This document shows, one piece after another, positions 16,035-16,484 of a stretch of DNA of 16,484 bases. Position 1 is the stretch's first letter; each line of letters opens with the position of its first letter. The stretch is from Phycisphaerae bacterium (GTDB taxonomy: Bacteria; Planctomycetota; Phycisphaerae; Sedimentisphaerales; SM23-30): assembly GCA_021736565.1 (NCBI GenBank), contig JAIPFO010000034.1:1-16484 (forward strand). The letters run 5' to 3'. The position numbers and the translations under genes are program-made. Under the pieces are notes generated by a model. It made no database searches, was not told where the DNA came from, and saw only the letters and a program-made list of their open reading frames with translations.

Positions 16035-16484
16035 TCAGTTCTCAATAATCTTTTCCATAATGCGAACAGGGCCCAGGAGCCCGGATTCCTCGAGTTTCCA
16101 GTTTTGAACCTTTATATTTGTACGAGTTAGACGCTTGGCCTGGGGCAATTGTTCATCGCCGATCAAGCGGTTGCGCCATGAATTAACGACCATGACCTCC
16201 AGCTGATTTGTGCCACACTTGAGGGCGTCGGTAACCTCCAGCCTGAACGGCGGCCGCCAGAGAATACCCAGATCCATCCCGTTAAGCGTCACGCCGGCCA
16301 TGCCGACGTCCTTAACCTGCCCCAGTTCAAGGGCAAGCGTCTTGCCGACCAGGTCACAGCCAACCGTAAAGGTTGTCCGGTACACCGCCTTGCCGGAATA
16401 ATACTTGATGGCCGGGTTGCGATGACCGGCCCAGTCGGTGAGTGTATCAAAGCGGACCGGCTCGCCGGGGCCACCCCATTTTTC
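16035..16484 (-). CDS. C-terminus of a GH106-like (alpha-L-rhamnosidase type) glycoside hydrolase, partial
   Basis: The frame is open from the window edge at 16484 to TGA at 16037-16035, giving 149 visible residues; the GTG at 16385 is internal. The sequence is a galactose-binding-like beta-sandwich: KWGGPGEPVRFDTLTDW, AIKYYSGKAVYRTTFTV, LGQVKDVGMAGVTLNG, DLGILWRPPFRLEVTDAL, NQLEVMVVNSWRNRLIGDEQ and SGLLGPVRI. This combination is the usual C-terminal end of GH106 alpha-L-rhamnosidases and related large hydrolases of Planctomycetota and Bacteroidota. The catalytic domain is outside the window, so activity cannot be checked; GH2-like enzymes share a similar module. The next gene on the strand, a sulfatase, begins about 180 bases downstream, so the two may be co-transcribed. 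Confidence 0.75.
   Translation of the reverse strand, partial: EKWGGPGEPVRFDTLTDWAGHRNPAIKYYSGKAVYRTTFTVGCDLVGKTLALELGQVKDVGMAGVTLNGMDLGILWRPPFRLEVTDALKCGTNQLEVMVVNSWRNRLIGDEQLPQAKRLTRTNIKVQNWKLEESGLLGPVRIMEKIIEN

Overview
The window reads as an accessory carbohydrate-degradation locus from a bacterium of the Planctomycetota, most likely Phycisphaerae-like; a related PVC lineage such as Kiritimatiellota or Verrucomicrobiota is possible. The evidence is the combination of several type I sulfatases, Tat-type signal peptides on exported hydrolases, a DUF1080 (3-keto-disaccharide hydrolase) protein, tails of Gfo/Idh/MocA oxidoreductases and a hydrazine-synthase-alpha-related dihaem protein. This is inference from gene families; no rRNA or marker tree is available here.

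Layout. Plus strand, 1-10806: the 3' end of a DUF3863/DUF3864-like protein; a GH95-like lipoprotein glycoside hydrolase; a decayed C-terminal tail of a Gfo/Idh/MocA oxidoreductase; an exported HzsA-related beta-propeller/dihaem protein; a second, shorter Gfo/Idh/MocA tail; a sulfatase cut off after about 200 residues; a GH20 beta-hexosaminidase; a Tat-exported SGNH/GDSL esterase; and a complete Tat-exported sulfatase. Minus strand, read from 16484 down to 10816: the C-terminus of a GH106-like (alpha-L-rhamnosidase type) protein, a sulfatase, a DUF1080 protein running through a frameshift into an alpha/beta-hydrolase esterase, and the housekeeping 23S rRNA methyltransferase gene rlmN. The two sets converge, with only 9 bases between stop codons at 10806/10816.

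How the genes fit together. Nearly all products carry export signals, and together they could strip sulfate (sulfatases), acyl groups (SGNH and alpha/beta-hydrolase esterases) and terminal sugars (GH95-, GH20- and GH106-like enzymes) from a sulfated, acylated polysaccharide. The DUF1080 protein and the Gfo/Idh/MocA remnants recall the oxidative 3-keto-glycoside route, in which an oxidoreductase makes a 3-keto sugar that a DUF1080 hydrolase cleaves. No SusC/SusD transporter, regulator or sulfatase-maturing enzyme is visible.

The locus shows rearrangement and decay. Two homologous oxidoreductase tails bracket the haem-protein gene, one sulfatase is truncated, and the DUF1080-esterase gene is split at a run of nine A that contains the slippery heptamer A AAA AAG. 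Other unusual features are an eight-unit 12-bp tandem repeat encoding a Lys-Cys-Ser-Ala array and a perfect 12+1+12 palindrome over the rlmN start. I see no complete, clearly new multi-gene system. The strongest leads are the frameshift-joined DUF1080-esterase with its Cys-rich array and the bracketed HzsA-like gene.
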